A DNA stretch of 64,000 nucleotides from the NCBI RefSeq assembly GCF_900168255.1, contig NZ_LT799838.1, forward strand, positions 1,116,001-1,180,000. Direction: 5' to 3'. The translations under genes were made by a program, and so were the position numbers. This document shows positions 25,151-35,847 of the stretch, one piece after another. Source of the stretch: Psychrobacter sp. DAB_AL43B. Its GTDB lineage: Bacteria; Pseudomonadota; Gammaproteobacteria; Pseudomonadales; Moraxellaceae. A model generated the notes under the pieces. That model saw only the letters and a program-made list of their open reading frames with translations. It did not search any database and had not been told where the DNA came from. Position 1 is the first letter of the stretch, and each line of letters begins with the position of its first letter.

Positions 25151-26419
25151 TTAAAACAAAGCGAGTTGCCCACTACGTTGATCTTTAAATTTCGTCTGCG
25201 TTTGTGCCAGAACATATTGACGGAAATTATTGCGGGTTAAATGAGCAAGGTGCTCGTTTTTACCGGTCGTAGCGATAAAGTATTTAGCGCGATTGACAGC
25301 AGCGCCCATCTTTTTTAGATGATAAAGCGTCAATTGATTGAATTTACGCGCTTTGAGAATTTTCTTAGCCGTTTTCGTACCGATGCCGGGAATACGGACA
25401 ATCATCTCATAGCTTGCGGTTTGAATATTAACCGGAAAATGCTCACGATGGCGAATTGCCCACGCCAGCTTTGGGTCGCAGTCCAAATCTAAAAATGGCG
25501 ATTCTGGTTCAACAATTTCGTGCGCACCAAAACCATAAAAACGCATCAGCCAATCCGCTTGATAAAGGCGATTTTCGCGTACCATTGGCACAGGCGTGCC
25601 AATGGCTGGCAAGCGATCATCAGATAACATCGGCACATAGCCAGAATAGTAAACTCGCTTAAGATCATATTGTTTATAAAAGTGACTCGATAGCTGAATC
25701 ACTTGCAAGTCAGTCTCGTTACTAGCGCCAACAATCATCTGACTGGTTTGACCTGCTGGCACAAATTTCGGCGCTTTTTTATGGGTCTTTCGGCTTTCAC
25801 GAATGGTGATGATTTCTTCTTTTACTGTCTCCATCGGTGCTTTTAATTGCTCATGGGATTTTTCTGGAGCAAGGAGCGCAAGTCCTGACTTGGTCGGAAT
25901 CTCAATATTGACACTTAAACGATCAGCATATAATCCCGCTTCTAATAACAACTCTTTTGATGCGCCCGGAATGGTTTTGAGATGGATATACCCATTAAAA
26001 CGCTCACGGGTACGCAGTATCTTGGCAACCTCGACCAAGCGCTCCATCGTATAGTCGCCATTCTTAAATATACCTGAGCTAAGAAATAGCCCTTCAATAT
26101 AATTACGACGATAAAATTGCATGGTTAGATCAACGACTTCCTCAACGCTAAAAGCGGCGCGCGGGGTGTCATTGCTTTTACGCGAGGTGCAATAAGCACA
26201 GTCATAAATACAATGATTAGTCAGCAGGATTTTAAGTAAACTGACACAGCGCCCATCTTCGGTATAGCTATGACAAATGCCTGTTGCTGAAGCATCACCG
26301 AGACCACCGCCTTGATTTTTGCGCGTGCCAGCCGATGATGAGCAGGAAACATCATACTTAGCGGCATCGGCTAAAATATTGAGCTTGCCTTGGAGTCGTT
26401 CATAATTGATGGTTGCCAT
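25151..26419 (-). CDS. Putative DNA modification/repair radical SAM protein (TIGR03916)
   Basis: This 422-residue protein carries a radical SAM cluster, CIYDCAYC (C-x3-C-x2-C), at about residue 71, preceded by the family block YDVSCSSSAGTRKNQ and GICHSYTEDGRCVSLLKILLTN. A helix-hairpin-helix near residue 340 (RIPGIGTKTAKKIL) suggests nucleic-acid binding. It is the first gene of a two-gene unit with the DUF4130 protein. The substrate is unknown; the predicted chemistry is SAM-radical modification or repair of DNA. Confidence 0.9.
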   Translation of the reverse strand: MATINYERLQGKLNILADAAKYDVSCSSSAGTRKNQGGGLGDASATGICHSYTEDGRCVSLLKILLTNHCIYDCAYCTSRKSNDTPRAAFSVEEVVDLTMQFYRRNYIEGLFLSSGIFKNGDYTMERLVEVAKILRTRERFNGYIHLKTIPGASKELLLEAGLYADRLSVNIEIPTKSGLALLAPEKSHEQLKAPMETVKEEIITIRESRKTHKKAPKFVPAGQTSQMIVGASNETDLQVIQLSSHFYKQYDLKRVYYSGYVPMLSDDRLPAIGTPVPMVRENRLYQADWLMRFYGFGAHEIVEPESPFLDLDCDPKLAWAIRHREHFPVNIQTASYEMIVRIPGIGTKTAKKILKARKFNQLTLYHLKKMGAAVNRAKYFIATTGKNEHLAHLTRNNFRQYVLAQTQTKFKDQRSGQLALF

Positions 26420-26556
26420 GAGCGTTGCTTACCATGTCATTGATAAAAGACTATTTTAGCAATATTAGTGGTAAGTCATTGTAATTATAGCGAAAATAGA
26501 GAGATTAAACGACAGCTGTTGTCGCCTATGGCCATCAAATTTATGTATTTTTAGGG

Positions 26557-27171
26557 TTAACTAGAGATACAAGGATTTGGCAAAGTTTGTACTATTTCAT
26601 CTTCAAAATAGTGCTTAATAATCAAGCGACCTTTTTCATTAAACTCAACATTGTAGTTAGGATAAATGGCAGAATTATTATTGCCATGAGTTGAAGGTAG
26701 TATTATCTTTCTGTCAGAAAAAAAACGACGGGCAACCCATAAGTTTTTGTCATGATCATATTCAACAGTACATCGACTTTTCACATCAAAATCAAAATAC
26801 AGGTCAAAATTTTGTTTTTTACCGCCAAGACCAAATAGTATATTAGTGCCGCACGGACTACCACAACCGATATAAACATGATAAATATATTTATCGATTT
26901 TTTTAAGTGAAGTATGACTCCAACCGTAGCCACCCATTCCATCCATAAGCACGGTCTCTATTACTTCGCCATTATTTAACGTTTCGCTTTTAAGGATATA
27001 ACCATCATCGCAATATTCAACATCGTTCTTAGTTATATAAGAAGTACAAATTTGTGACATATAAAAGCTATCGTCAAATTCTGGTTCGGCGGATTTAGCC
27101 CAAGATGTAGCGCTTAAAATACAGCCGTAAATGATAAAAACCAATGAATAGTGAGTAGTAAGTTTATACAT
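26557..27171 (-). CDS. Exported hypothetical protein
   Basis: This 204-residue periplasmic protein has a signal peptide ending near ATSWAKSAEP. The mature part has several Cys (SQICTSY, EYCDDG, IGCGSPCG, SRCTVEY and a C-terminal NPCISS), suggesting disulfides, and is rich in Tyr and Asp. It looks like an all-beta secreted protein of no known family. It is AT-rich and flanked by about 135-170-bp gaps, so a recent acquisition is possible but not shown. Confidence 0.68.
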   Translation of the reverse strand: MYKLTTHYSLVFIIYGCILSATSWAKSAEPEFDDSFYMSQICTSYITKNDVEYCDDGYILKSETLNNGEVIETVLMDGMGGYGWSHTSLKKIDKYIYHVYIGCGSPCGTNILFGLGGKKQNFDLYFDFDVKSRCTVEYDHDKNLWVARRFFSDRKIILPSTHGNNNSAIYPNYNVEFNEKGRLIIKHYFEDEIVQTLPNPCISS

Positions 27172-27251
27172 GCAAATAGTAGCCGGATATTTGTTTTGAA
27201 TTAAAAATACTATATCAAAATGGTGGTGGTTAAGGAATAAGGTACGGATAT

Positions 27252-27293
27252 AAAAAAAGGCCTTATAGACTAAAGGGTTAGCCTGTAAGACCT
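27252..27293 (-). terminator. Intrinsic terminator downstream of the 27342-28274 gene
   Basis: On the minus strand an imperfect stem, AGGTCTTACAG with CTATAAGGCCT, is followed by a run of seven T. Confidence 0.7.
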
Positions 27294-27341
27294 CTTAATA
27301 TTTTTAGAAACCATCAGATAATAGTATTCTAAAATCTCGTT

Positions 27342-28274
27342 TTACTGAACTTTGGCACGTATAACGACAGTCTGAGCTGCATTTGGATCAAGGTTTACCA
27401 AGTTCCATTTAAGACCAGAGTAATTCTCTTTAACGATGACCGTATTGCCAACTTGCTGAATGGTTTGGTAGTTGTCGCCACCAGTGGTCGCAAGTGTTGG
27501 TAGCGGACTATTCAACGATACCAATTTCACACCATTTGGCAAAGAAACCATGGCATTGATATCAGTCACTGGCTGCGCTGTGGTATTGGTATAAACGGTA
27601 TGATACTCAATGACATCACCAGGTGCGATATGGTTAGCCGGTACTGCAACTTCACGTCCATCACTATTTTTGAGAATTTTCATAACCTTAGTTTGCGCGT
27701 TGACTACGCCAGGCGTACTAAAAGTTGGTTTTAGCTGTAAGGTATCTATAGAGGTAATCGTGGTTACAGGGCTAGTGACCACTGGTGCATTAATGGCCGA
27801 AGTATTAATGACTGGCAACTGGGTCGCTGTGGTAACAGGCAGTACTTGAGTCATTGGCAATACTTGGGTGACAGTGCTAGTCGGCCCAGCGATGACATCA
27901 ACACGACTGCTTTGATTGGTAATTTGATTGGTCACCGGTACGCTAGTGACAGTCGCACTACCTTGAGTAACGATAGTATTAACATTGTCTTGGCGAACCA
28001 CGTAGCGCGGTACATTGGTCACCTGCGTCACAGCAAACGGCATGCCATCTTGCATACCAATGCTATTAGGCGTAGCGGTGATAACAGCCGTTTTACCATC
28101 AGAATACTGCTCGACCACGGTGGTACTACCGCCTGTCGATGGTAGAACGGTCACCTCGGTAGCGGCATTGGCAGCAGACATAGCCATAACAGTACCTGCC
28201 AACAGTGCGGATACTGCCGTGAATGTCGCTATTTTTTGACTCAAACGTGATGAATAATTAGTAGTGATAGTCAT
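27342..28274 (-). CDS. Exported Thr/Val-rich protein with DUF11-like C-terminal domain
   Basis: This 310-residue exported protein has a signal peptide of about 38 residues (hydrophobic FTAVSALLAGTVMAMSAANA). The middle (about 40-185) is a low-complexity Thr/Val/Pro stretch. The C-terminal domain (about 195-310) has VPANHIAPGDVIEYHTVYTN and a D-I-x-A-M-V-S-L-P-N-G-V segment, typical of DUF11-like surface beta-sandwich repeats. There is one copy only and no anchor, so it is either secreted or in the outer layer. It appears monocistronic with a terminator at 27252-27293. Function unknown. Confidence 0.75.
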   Translation of the reverse strand: MTITTNYSSRLSQKIATFTAVSALLAGTVMAMSAANAATEVTVLPSTGGSTTVVEQYSDGKTAVITATPNSIGMQDGMPFAVTQVTNVPRYVVRQDNVNTIVTQGSATVTSVPVTNQITNQSSRVDVIAGPTSTVTQVLPMTQVLPVTTATQLPVINTSAINAPVVTSPVTTITSIDTLQLKPTFSTPGVVNAQTKVMKILKNSDGREVAVPANHIAPGDVIEYHTVYTNTTAQPVTDINAMVSLPNGVKLVSLNSPLPTLATTGGDNYQTIQQVGNTVIVKENYSGLKWNLVNLDPNAAQTVVIRAKVQ

Positions 28275-28457
28275 AATAAAGTCCTTTAAAATTATAATAA
28301 GTAAAACAAAAATGGAGAGCGCTTAAATAAGAAAACCCTCGTTAATTGACGCTACAGGGCAGGTCAAATAACAAGGGCAACAATACTGATAATAATAGAC
28401 AGCCAAACGATAAAGGCTATCTATTAAATTATTGATTTATCCGTCATTATTTTAATT

Positions 28458-28483
28458 AATAACTAAGCATGTGCTTAGTTATT
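28458..28483. terminator. Hairpin, possible greA terminator
   Basis: A perfect 12-bp palindromic stem (AATAACTAAGCA and its complement, 2-nt loop) lies about 150 bp downstream of greA. T-rich sequence follows on the minus strand but no solid T run. The rest of the 28275-28629 gap shows no gene. Confidence 0.5.
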
Positions 28484-28629
28484 TCAACCCAACAATTATG
28501 CGCTAAAATGAGTTAGGTAGAAAAGCAGCGTTGTGTAACTGCTCTTCTATAAACAATGACTTTTGTGTGTTTTACTTTATCTAATTCTTAAGAAAATTAC
28601 TATTTGACTCACTACAAAAGACAACTATA

Positions 28630-29106
28630 TTAATCGTAGATGACTTTCATGATTTCGTATTCGACTACGCCTTTTGGGGTTTCAATACGGGCTTCATCGC
28701 CTTCAGATTTACCAATTAAGCCACGAGCGATTGGTGAATTAACAGAGATTTTACCGGCTTTAAAATCCGCTTCGTCATCACCAACGATTTTGTATTGTTT
28801 TTCTTCTTCAGTGTCCATGTTTTCGATAACGACGCTGACGCCGAATATTACACGGCCATCTTTTGGTAACGTCGTAGGATCAATAACTTGTGCGCCGCCA
28901 AGCTTGGCTTCGATATCACGAATACGGGCTTCACAAAAGCCTTGCTGTTCACGAGCAGCATGGTATTCAGCGTTTTCTTTTAAATCGCCGTGTTCGCGTG
29001 CTTCAGCAATAGAAGCGGTGATGCGTGGACGGTCGACACTTTTTAACTGTTTTAATTCAGCTTCTAAAGCGGCATGTCCTTGCGGAGTCATGGGGTAACG
29101 TTGCAT
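28630..29106 (-). CDS. greA: Transcription elongation factor GreA
   Basis: GreA binds the secondary channel of RNA polymerase and stimulates cleavage of backtracked RNA. The 158 residues fit the family. The N-terminal coiled coil (residues 1-75) starts with the [18 protein letters not shown] block, and its tip [18 protein letters not shown] carries the essential acidic residues. The C-terminal FKBP-like domain ends [20 protein letters not shown] and EIMKVIYD. It is the third gene after carA and carB on this strand, but a terminator-like hairpin and a 363-bp gap precede it, so it probably has its own promoter. A stable hairpin sits in its leader. Confidence 0.97.
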   Translation of the reverse strand: MQRYPMTPQGHAALEAELKQLKSVDRPRITASIAEAREHGDLKENAEYHAAREQQGFCEARIRDIEAKLGGAQVIDPTTLPKDGRVIFGVSVVIENMDTEEEKQYKIVGDDEADFKAGKISVNSPIARGLIGKSEGDEARIETPKGVVEYEIMKVIYD

Positions 29107-29133
29107 GTTTTTTCCTTAAACCAATAACACGGG

Positions 29134-29169
29134 CACCATCTCCTACTCTTAGTGAATAGGGAGATGGTG
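29134..29169 (-). promoter_or_regulatory. Stable hairpin in the greA leader
   Basis: A perfect 10-bp GC-rich stem, GGAGATGGTG with CACCATCTCC, and a 16-nt loop lie 28-63 nt before the greA start. No T run follows, so it is not a simple terminator. E. coli greA also has a structured leader from which short RNAs arise; similarity of role is a guess. Confidence 0.45.
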
Positions 29170-29299
29170 TCAGTGTTGTTGCAATGGGTATAAAATATAA
29201 AAAGAGTAATGGTTAAGACTGCGTAATAAGTAAGTTGGCTATCATTTATGAGGTTATTTCACCTCAATTCAACAATATGCACACTTAAGCTTACGTAAT

Positions 29300-29335
29300 A
29301 AAAAGCATAGTCGCAGTTTAGCCACTATGCTTTTT
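29300..29335. terminator. Terminator after carB
   Basis: A 12-bp stem, AAAAAGCATAGT with ACTATGCTTTTT, and a 12-nt loop, about 135 bp beyond the carB stop. The A and T arms suit a terminator read from either strand. Confidence 0.8.
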
Positions 29336-29469
29336 AGGTCTATCATTTTAAAAGTATTTTTTTCAAGCGTTGCTGTCATGTCAGACAATGAGCAATGCTT
29401 GAATAAGCTTTTAGGTAAGCCTATCTGTTATGCTTAATCTACTGAAATTCTTCAGCCAAGTCAATAGAG

Positions 29470-32400
29470 CTAAACAATAGACTTTGCTTGCTCGTGTAAA
29501 TCTTGCAGTTTATACACCTCAAATGGCAAGTCAATCGCATAAGATTTACAAACCGCATCTGCCGCACCTAAAGTGGTGACGTAGAATACTTTACCTTGTA
29601 GCGCACTACGGCGGATAGAGAATGAATCCTCTTGTGCCTGCTTGCCTTCGGTGGTGTTGATAATCATATCGATTTTGCCATTTTTTAAGGCATCAACGAT
29701 ATGCGGGCGACCTTCGGTGACTTTATTAATTTGCTTACACTCAATACCGTTTTCAGCCAATACTTTTTGTGTACCTGTAGTGGCAACAATATTAAAACCA
29801 AAGTCGATTAATTGACGAGCGATAGGCGCAACTTGCTCTTTATCGCTATCACGTACAGAAATAAAGACCGTTTTGGTTTCGCCTTCGGTTGGTAAACCTG
29901 GCAGACGCTCATTACTACCGATAACGGCTTTATAAAAAGCTTCGCCAAAGGTTTTGCCAACGCCCATTACTTCACCGGTTGATTTCATCTCAGGGCTCAA
30001 GATTGGGTCAACACCCGGGAATTTAGCAAATGGGAAGACCGCTTCTTTGACTGCAAAAAATGAAGGAACGATTTCAGTGGTAAAGCCTTGGTCTTTTAGC
30101 GACGTGCCAGCCATACAGCGCGCTGCGATTTGCGCTAATGAGATACCAATACATTTAGAAACAAAAGGTATGGTACGCGCAGCACGTGGATTGACTTCTA
30201 AGATATAAACCGTTTCACCTTTTACGGCAAACTGAACGTTCATCAAACCGATCACGCCAAGCTCTTTTGCCATAGCGACAGTTTGCGCACGCATCACATC
30301 GCATAGCTCATCAGATAGCGAGTAAGGTGGCAATGAACAGGCTGAGTCACCAGAGTGAACACCAGCTTGTTCGATATGCTGCATGATACCGCCAATCACG
30401 ACGTCTGTACCGTCGCTAACACAATCGACATCGACTTCAATAGCATCGTCTAAGAAGCGATCTAATAGTACTGGTGCTTCATTTGACGCTTGTACCGCAG
30501 TACGTAGATAATGTCTTAGCTCATCTTCGTTATAGACGATTTCCATCGCGCGACCACCGAGTACATACGATGGACGTACAACTAGCGGATAACCAACGTC
30601 TTTTGCTTTCACCAAACCATCTTCTAAGCTCGTCGCCAAGGCATTGGTTGGTTGCACAAGGTTTAACTGCTGAATCATATGCTGGAAGCGTTCGCGATCT
30701 TCAGCGCGGTCAATCGCATCTGGGCTAGTACCAATGATTTTGACGCCAGCAGCTTCAAGAGCGCGTGCTAGTTTCAATGGTGTTTGACCACCAAACTGTA
30801 CAATCACGCCATCAGGATTTTCGATACGGACAATTTCTAACACGTCTTCAAGCGTGATTGGCTCAAAGTAGAGGCGGTCAGAAGTATCATAATCGGTCGA
30901 AACGGTTTCAGGATTACAGTTAACCATGATGGTCTCGTAGCCGTCTTCGCGCATCGCAAGAGCCGCGTGTACACAGCAATAGTCAAACTCGATACCTTGA
31001 CCAATACGGTTAGGACCACCACCGATAACCATGATTTTCTTGTTATTCGTTGGATTGGCTTCACATTCGCTATCGTATGTTGAGTACATATAAGCGGTGC
31101 TGGTCGCAAACTCTGCGGCACAAGTATCGACGCGCTTATAAACGGGATAAACGTTTAAGTCCCAACGTTTTTTACGTAGCTGCTTTTGTGAGACGCCAAG
31201 CAATTTCGCCAAACGCAAATCTGATAAACCTTTACGCTTAAAGCTACGTAAGTTCTTTTCAGTTAAACCACCAAAGCCTAATGCTTTAACTTGAGCTTCG
31301 GTTTTCACGATATCTTCAATTTGCACCAAGAACCATGGGTCGATTTTGGTTAGATTGAATACCTCATCGACGCTCATACCAATACGGAAAGCATCAGCAA
31401 TATAATAGATGCGCTCAGGGGTTGGGATGGTCAAGCGATTGGTAATTTCGCTGCGTGCCTTTTCAATGCTTACTTTTGATAAGTCAATTTGCTCATCAAA
31501 ACCATCATTGCCTGTTTCCATGCCGCGCAAGGCTTTTTGCATCGACTCTTGGAAGTTACGGCCGATAGCCATGACTTCACCAACCGACTTCATTTGCGTT
31601 GATAAAACATTATCCGCTTGTGGAAATTTCTCAAAGTTAAAACGTGGAATTTTAGTAACGACATAATCAATAGTCGGCTCAAAGCTTGCTGGCGTTTTGC
31701 CACCAGTGATGTCATTTTGCAATTCATCAAGCGTATAACCAACCGCCAGTTTAGCTGCGATTTTAGCAATAGGGAAGCCAGTCGCTTTTGATGCCAATGC
31801 TGATGAGCGTGATACACGTGGGTTCATCTCGATAACGACCATACGACCGGTATCAGGATGGATACCAAACTGTACGTTTGAACCGCCCGTTTCGACACCA
31901 ATCTCGCGCAGTACTGCCAATGAAGCATTACGCATGATTTGATATTCTTTGTCAGTCAAAGTTTGCGCAGGGGCAACGGTAATTGAATCGCCAGTATGCA
32001 CGCCCATCGGGTCAAAGTTTTCAATAGAGCAGATGATAATGCAGTTATCGTTTTTGTCACGAACCACTTCCATCTCATACTCTTTCCAACCGATTAATGA
32101 TTCATCTATAAGCAATTGATGGTTTGGTGATAAGTCAAAACCGCGCTCACAAATCTCGATAAATTCATCGCGGTTATAGGCGATACCACCACCTGAACCA
32201 CCCATAGTGAATGACGGACGAATGATACACGGATAGCCCATTTTTTCTTGGGTAGCAAACGCTTGTTCCATGGTCTCAGCAGTTTCAGCGCGTGGACATT
32301 CAAGGCCGATACGCTTCATGGCTTTATCAAATAAGTTGCGATCTTCTGCCATCTCGATTGAGTCTTTGGTCGCGCCAATAAGTTCACAATTATATTTAGT

Positions 32401-32724
32401 TAATACGCCATGCTTGTCTAGCTCTAACGCACAGTTTAGAGCGGTTTGTCCGCCCATCGTTGGCAAGATGGCATCAGGACGTTCTTTGGCAATAATTTGC
32501 TCAACCGTCTGCCAAGTAATCGGCTCGATGTAAGTGGCATCTGCCATAGCTGGGTCAGTCATGATGGTTGCAGGGTTTGAGTTGACCAAGATGACGCGGT
32601 AGCCTTCTTCTTTTAATGCTTTACAGGCTTGGGCACCTGAGTAGTCAAACTCGCACGCTTGACCGATGACGATAGGGCCTGCGCCAATGATAAGAATGCT
32701 TTTTATGTCGGTACGTTTTGGCAT
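29470..32724 (-). CDS. carB: Carbamoyl-phosphate synthase large subunit
   Basis: CarB makes carbamoyl phosphate from bicarbonate, ammonia (channelled from CarA) and two ATP, for arginine and pyrimidine synthesis. The 1084 residues contain two ATP-grasp halves: the first begins [26 protein letters not shown] and has [13 protein letters not shown]; the second begins [22 protein letters not shown] and has [15 protein letters not shown]. The C-terminal allosteric domain has [12 protein letters not shown] and INTTEGK. The protein is about ten residues longer than E. coli CarB. carA lies 211 bp upstream on the same strand. Confidence 0.98.
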   Translation of the reverse strand: MPKRTDIKSILIIGAGPIVIGQACEFDYSGAQACKALKEEGYRVILVNSNPATIMTDPAMADATYIEPITWQTVEQIIAKERPDAILPTMGGQTALNCALELDKHGVLTKYNCELIGATKDSIEMAEDRNLFDKAMKRIGLECPRAETAETMEQAFATQEKMGYPCIIRPSFTMGGSGGGIAYNRDEFIEICERGFDLSPNHQLLIDESLIGWKEYEMEVVRDKNDNCIIICSIENFDPMGVHTGDSITVAPAQTLTDKEYQIMRNASLAVLREIGVETGGSNVQFGIHPDTGRMVVIEMNPRVSRSSALASKATGFPIAKIAAKLAVGYTLDELQNDITGGKTPASFEPTIDYVVTKIPRFNFEKFPQADNVLSTQMKSVGEVMAIGRNFQESMQKALRGMETGNDGFDEQIDLSKVSIEKARSEITNRLTIPTPERIYYIADAFRIGMSVDEVFNLTKIDPWFLVQIEDIVKTEAQVKALGFGGLTEKNLRSFKRKGLSDLRLAKLLGVSQKQLRKKRWDLNVYPVYKRVDTCAAEFATSTAYMYSTYDSECEANPTNNKKIMVIGGGPNRIGQGIEFDYCCVHAALAMREDGYETIMVNCNPETVSTDYDTSDRLYFEPITLEDVLEIVRIENPDGVIVQFGGQTPLKLARALEAAGVKIIGTSPDAIDRAEDRERFQHMIQQLNLVQPTNALATSLEDGLVKAKDVGYPLVVRPSYVLGGRAMEIVYNEDELRHYLRTAVQASNEAPVLLDRFLDDAIEVDVDCVSDGTDVVIGGIMQHIEQAGVHSGDSACSLPPYSLSDELCDVMRAQTVAMAKELGVIGLMNVQFAVKGETVYILEVNPRAARTIPFVSKCIGISLAQIAARCMAGTSLKDQGFTTEIVPSFFAVKEAVFPFAKFPGVDPILSPEMKSTGEVMGVGKTFGEAFYKAVIGSNERLPGLPTEGETKTVFISVRDSDKEQVAPIARQLIDFGFNIVATTGTQKVLAENGIECKQINKVTEGRPHIVDALKNGKIDMIINTTEGKQAQEDSFSIRRSALQGKVFYVTTLGAADAVCKSYAIDLPFEVYKLQDLHEQAKSIV

Positions 32725-32935
32725 AGTTAGGGCTACCTTCGTTAGTATGATGTTTTAATTGATTTATAATTCGGATAAAACGGTATTTGAATAAAGCTAT
32801 ATTTTACTAAATCTATATTTGAATAAATACTATCGTATTTTACGTGGGTCAGCTTAAACCACCATTAGTGATTCAAGCTTTATAACGAATAACTACTTAT
32901 TGTTAATTACTTATACTTAAAAGCTACTTAACAAC

Positions 32936-34177
32936 TTATGCTTTAGCCGCTGCCATCATATCTGCAAATTTATCAAATAATGCTGCAGCTTCATGAGGAC
33001 CAGGGCTGGCTTCAGGGTGACCTTGGAAGCTAAATACTGGCTTATTGGTCAGCTCCATACCTTGGTTAGTGCCATCAAATAATGAGCGATGGGTTGATTT
33101 AATATGCTCAGGCAGTGTATTTTCGTCAACGGCAAAGCTATGATTTTGACTGGTGATTAATACTTTTCCTGTCGCCAAATCTTGTACCGGATGGTTAGCA
33201 CCATGATGACCGGTTTTCATTTTGATCGTTTTTGCGCCGCTGGCAAGACCAATCAGCTGATGACCTAAACAAATACCAAAGGTTGGAATACTTGTTTCTT
33301 CAATGATGTGACGTACCGCTTCGATGGCATAATCACAAGTGGCTGGATCGCCAGGACCATTAGATAAGAAAATACCATCTGGATTCATCGCGAGCACATC
33401 AGCGATAGGGGTTTGTGCTGGTACAACAGTCACATGACAGCCTCTATCAACTAACAGACGCAGTAGGTTGGTTTTTACGCCAAAGTCATAAGCCACGACA
33501 TTGAATTTTTTATCGATATGAGTACCAAGCTGTTTAAAAAAGCCACCCGTGCCGCTGTCATGGCTACCGGTCACATTACGGTTAAGTAGGGTATCCGATA
33601 ATTCCCACGTTCCCGTTGTCCATTCAAACGTCGTTGGCGTACAGCATTCTTTTGCCAAGTCCATGCCTTCAATACCAGCAAATTCTTGTGCCAGTTTAAT
33701 GGCTTGGGCTTCATCCTCTTTACTAATGGTGTCGCCGTTTGACGCAGTCATAATACAGCCGTTTTGAGCGCCTTTATCGCGCAATAAACGCGTCAGTTGA
33801 CGGGTATCAATTTCAGCGATAGCAACCGTATCATTGCGCTGTAAATAGTCGGTTAGAGGCTCAGTGTTACGGAAGTTAGAGGTTACCAATGTTGCATCAC
33901 GAATGATAAGACCTTCTGCCCACACTTGACGCTTCACATCAACAGTATTGGATTCTGTGTCTTCACTATTGGTGCCGGTATTACCGATATGCGGATAGGT
34001 GAGGGTTACTAACTGACGAGCATAACTTGGGTCGGTTAGGATTTCTTGATACCCTGTCATGGCTGTATTAAAAACCACCTCACCGACACGATGACCGAGG
34101 CTGCCGATACTAATTCCATGAAAAATCGTACCGTCCGCTAGTGCCAAAACTGCTTGTATTTCTGTCGATGAATTCAA
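32936..34177 (-). CDS. carA: Carbamoyl-phosphate synthase small subunit
   Basis: CarA hydrolyses glutamine and passes ammonia to CarB. The 413-residue protein is about 30 residues longer than E. coli CarA. The N-terminal domain has [15 protein letters not shown] and [17 protein letters not shown]. The class I amidotransferase domain has [13 protein letters not shown], the nucleophile motif FGICLGHQL, and [11 protein letters not shown] with FSQ-type [14 protein letters not shown] near the end. The start ATG is preceded by AGGCAACC-type sequence. A strong -10 box lies about 235 bp upstream, leaving a long leader. Confidence 0.97.
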   Translation of the reverse strand: MNSSTEIQAVLALADGTIFHGISIGSLGHRVGEVVFNTAMTGYQEILTDPSYARQLVTLTYPHIGNTGTNSEDTESNTVDVKRQVWAEGLIIRDATLVTSNFRNTEPLTDYLQRNDTVAIAEIDTRQLTRLLRDKGAQNGCIMTASNGDTISKEDEAQAIKLAQEFAGIEGMDLAKECCTPTTFEWTTGTWELSDTLLNRNVTGSHDSGTGGFFKQLGTHIDKKFNVVAYDFGVKTNLLRLLVDRGCHVTVVPAQTPIADVLAMNPDGIFLSNGPGDPATCDYAIEAVRHIIEETSIPTFGICLGHQLIGLASGAKTIKMKTGHHGANHPVQDLATGKVLITSQNHSFAVDENTLPEHIKSTHRSLFDGTNQGMELTNKPVFSFQGHPEASPGPHEAAALFDKFADMMAAAKA

Positions 34178-34411
34178 GGGTTGCCTCCGCTGTTATTAGT
34201 GAGTGCTGTGCTGATTTTTTGGTTAAAATAAAGCGCTGCTTTTTTGATTATTGCTATTTAACTGCGGCTAAATAATCATAATAAAAGAGACAGCGCCAAA
34301 ATTTTTCCACAAAAAAGCGAGAAGACATCATAGATGAAAAGGTACAGGATTCACTAAGGGGTGAATAAGTAACTTACATCATGTCCGCTCGCTTTGGCAC
34401 AGATTTTGCGC

Positions 34412-34417
34412 ATTATA
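34412..34417 (-). promoter_or_regulatory. Probable -10 box upstream of carA
   Basis: TATAAT in the context CTAGTATAATGCG on the minus strand, about 235 bp before carA. No good -35 box stands at 17 bp. The 344-bp gap 34178-34521 holds no gene and may contain the arginine/pyrimidine control region, but I see no clear operator. Confidence 0.45.
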
Positions 34418-34521
34418 CTAGAGTTTTGCGTTAAGGGCTAGCACCTTAAGGATAAGTATGGTGAATAATATTCAGATAAAGCCTAAATGCGTCTTAATTT
34501 CTAGCTAACAAAATTTATTTA

Positions 34522-35091
34522 TCAAAAATTATAATGTACCGATAAACCATAATAGTCTGGAGAGAGATTGGTGGCGATATGTAGTTGGTCATCTTGATAG
34601 CTTTTTGTCAGATACATACTGCTGGCAACACCCAAAGCGGCTCCCGCTAATACATCAATGGCATCATGTTCATCGGCTTCGACACGGCTATAGGCAACAA
34701 AGCCCGCGCCAATATAGGCGGGAACACTATATTTTAGCCCATAGCGCTTATGAATAAAGCTAGCTCCTTGGAACGCCCTTGAAGTATGGCCGGATGGATA
34801 AGCGTTATCATCGCTGCCATCTGGTCGCTCTTTATCAATCACGGATTTTAAGGCATAAGTCGCTGCAACATTGGTTGCAAATGAATAATAAAATTGCTCT
34901 CGTCCCTCTTTATCATCCATATAATAAGTGCTACCGTAAGCAACTGCTGGTATGGCGAAAGATAGAATGTCGCCTGCCTTGTCGATATTATCGCTACTAT
35001 TGGCATTGGCTGGCATAGCAACAAGCAAGCTGCTCGATAATAAAAAACTACTGGGTAATAAAATGATAGCGGAAGCGTTTTTGCTGATCAT
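34522..35091 (-). CDS. PAP2 superfamily phosphatase, exported
   Basis: This 189-residue protein has an N-terminal signal or anchor (LLPSSFLLSSSLLVAMPANA) and a type 2 phosphatidic acid phosphatase domain. The catalytic motifs are KERPDGSDD (motif 1, about 90), YPSGHTSRAF (motif 2, about 101) and SRVEADEHDAIDVLAG (motif 3, about 135). It lacks the several membrane spans of typical PAP2 lipid phosphatases, so it resembles the soluble periplasmic, outer-membrane-associated branch. Substrates may be lipid phosphates or nonspecific phosphomonoesters. It is divergent from the gamma carbonic anhydrase gene. Confidence 0.87.
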   Translation of the reverse strand: MISKNASAIILLPSSFLLSSSLLVAMPANANSSDNIDKAGDILSFAIPAVAYGSTYYMDDKEGREQFYYSFATNVAATYALKSVIDKERPDGSDDNAYPSGHTSRAFQGASFIHKRYGLKYSVPAYIGAGFVAYSRVEADEHDAIDVLAGAALGVASSMYLTKSYQDDQLHIATNLSPDYYGLSVHYNF

Positions 35092-35266
35092 TGCGGCAAT
35101 CCTAAAGAGAGTTTGGTAGAGCGGATGAAGAGAAATGGCATTATACTATAAATGCTTGCTCCTACATCATGCACGAAAATATTTATAGATCAGTTTTATA
35201 GCCGACATCAGTGCCAACTATATTTACGAATAATAACAACTGAATAGAACTCATCAAGGATGGATT

Positions 35267-35803
35267 ATGATTTATCAATATTTAGACAAAGCACCTGAAT
35301 TCGCTGTACCTTTTAACGGGTGGGTGGCAGACTCCGCACGAGTCATTGGCGATGTGTATTTGGGTCATCAAGCCAGCGTTTGGTTTGGCGCAGTCATTCG
35401 CGGTGACAATGAGCGTATCCATATTGGTGACTACAGTAATGTACAAGAAAACAGCGTGATTCATACCGATGCGGGTATTGAAGTCAAGATTGGTAACTAT
35501 GTCACTATTGGTCACTTGGCAATGCTGCATGGCTGTGAAGTCGGCGATAATAGCTTAATTGGTATTGGTGCGGTGGTCTTAAATAATGCCAAAATCGGGA
35601 AAAACTGTATCATAGGTGCCAAAGCTTTGGTCACTGAAGGCAAAGAAATTCCAGATAATTCGCTGGTCATGGGCGCTCCTGCAAAAGTGGTCAAAACATT
35701 GACGGATGAGCAGGCAGCAATGCTGAAACTGTCAGCGCTGCATTATGCAGAGCGTTGTCAGAAATTTCAAACCGGTCTAAAAGAGATTGAGCAACCAGAA
35801 TAA
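35267..35803 (+). CDS. Gamma carbonic anhydrase family protein
   Basis: This 178-residue left-handed beta-helix protein is of the YrdA/gamma-carbonic-anhydrase family. Hexapeptide repeats run through residues 15-130. The putative metal His residues occur in [10 protein letters not shown] and [15 protein letters not shown], with the family arginine block [21 protein letters not shown]. Whether these proteins hydrate CO2 is often uncertain. The start has TCAAGGA upstream. The HAD hydrolase gene follows after 44 bp, so the two may form an operon. Confidence 0.92.
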   Translation: MIYQYLDKAPEFAVPFNGWVADSARVIGDVYLGHQASVWFGAVIRGDNERIHIGDYSNVQENSVIHTDAGIEVKIGNYVTIGHLAMLHGCEVGDNSLIGIGAVVLNNAKIGKNCIIGAKALVTEGKEIPDNSLVMGAPAKVVKTLTDEQAAMLKLSALHYAERCQKFQTGLKEIEQPE

Positions 35804-35847
35804 AACCCTATTAATCATCATCAATTATCCTTAATGAGTATTTTATT

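Noticed and set aside
27252..27293. Attenuator or riboswitch near the exported proteins
   Set aside because: The stem and T run fit a plain terminator of the upstream minus-strand gene.
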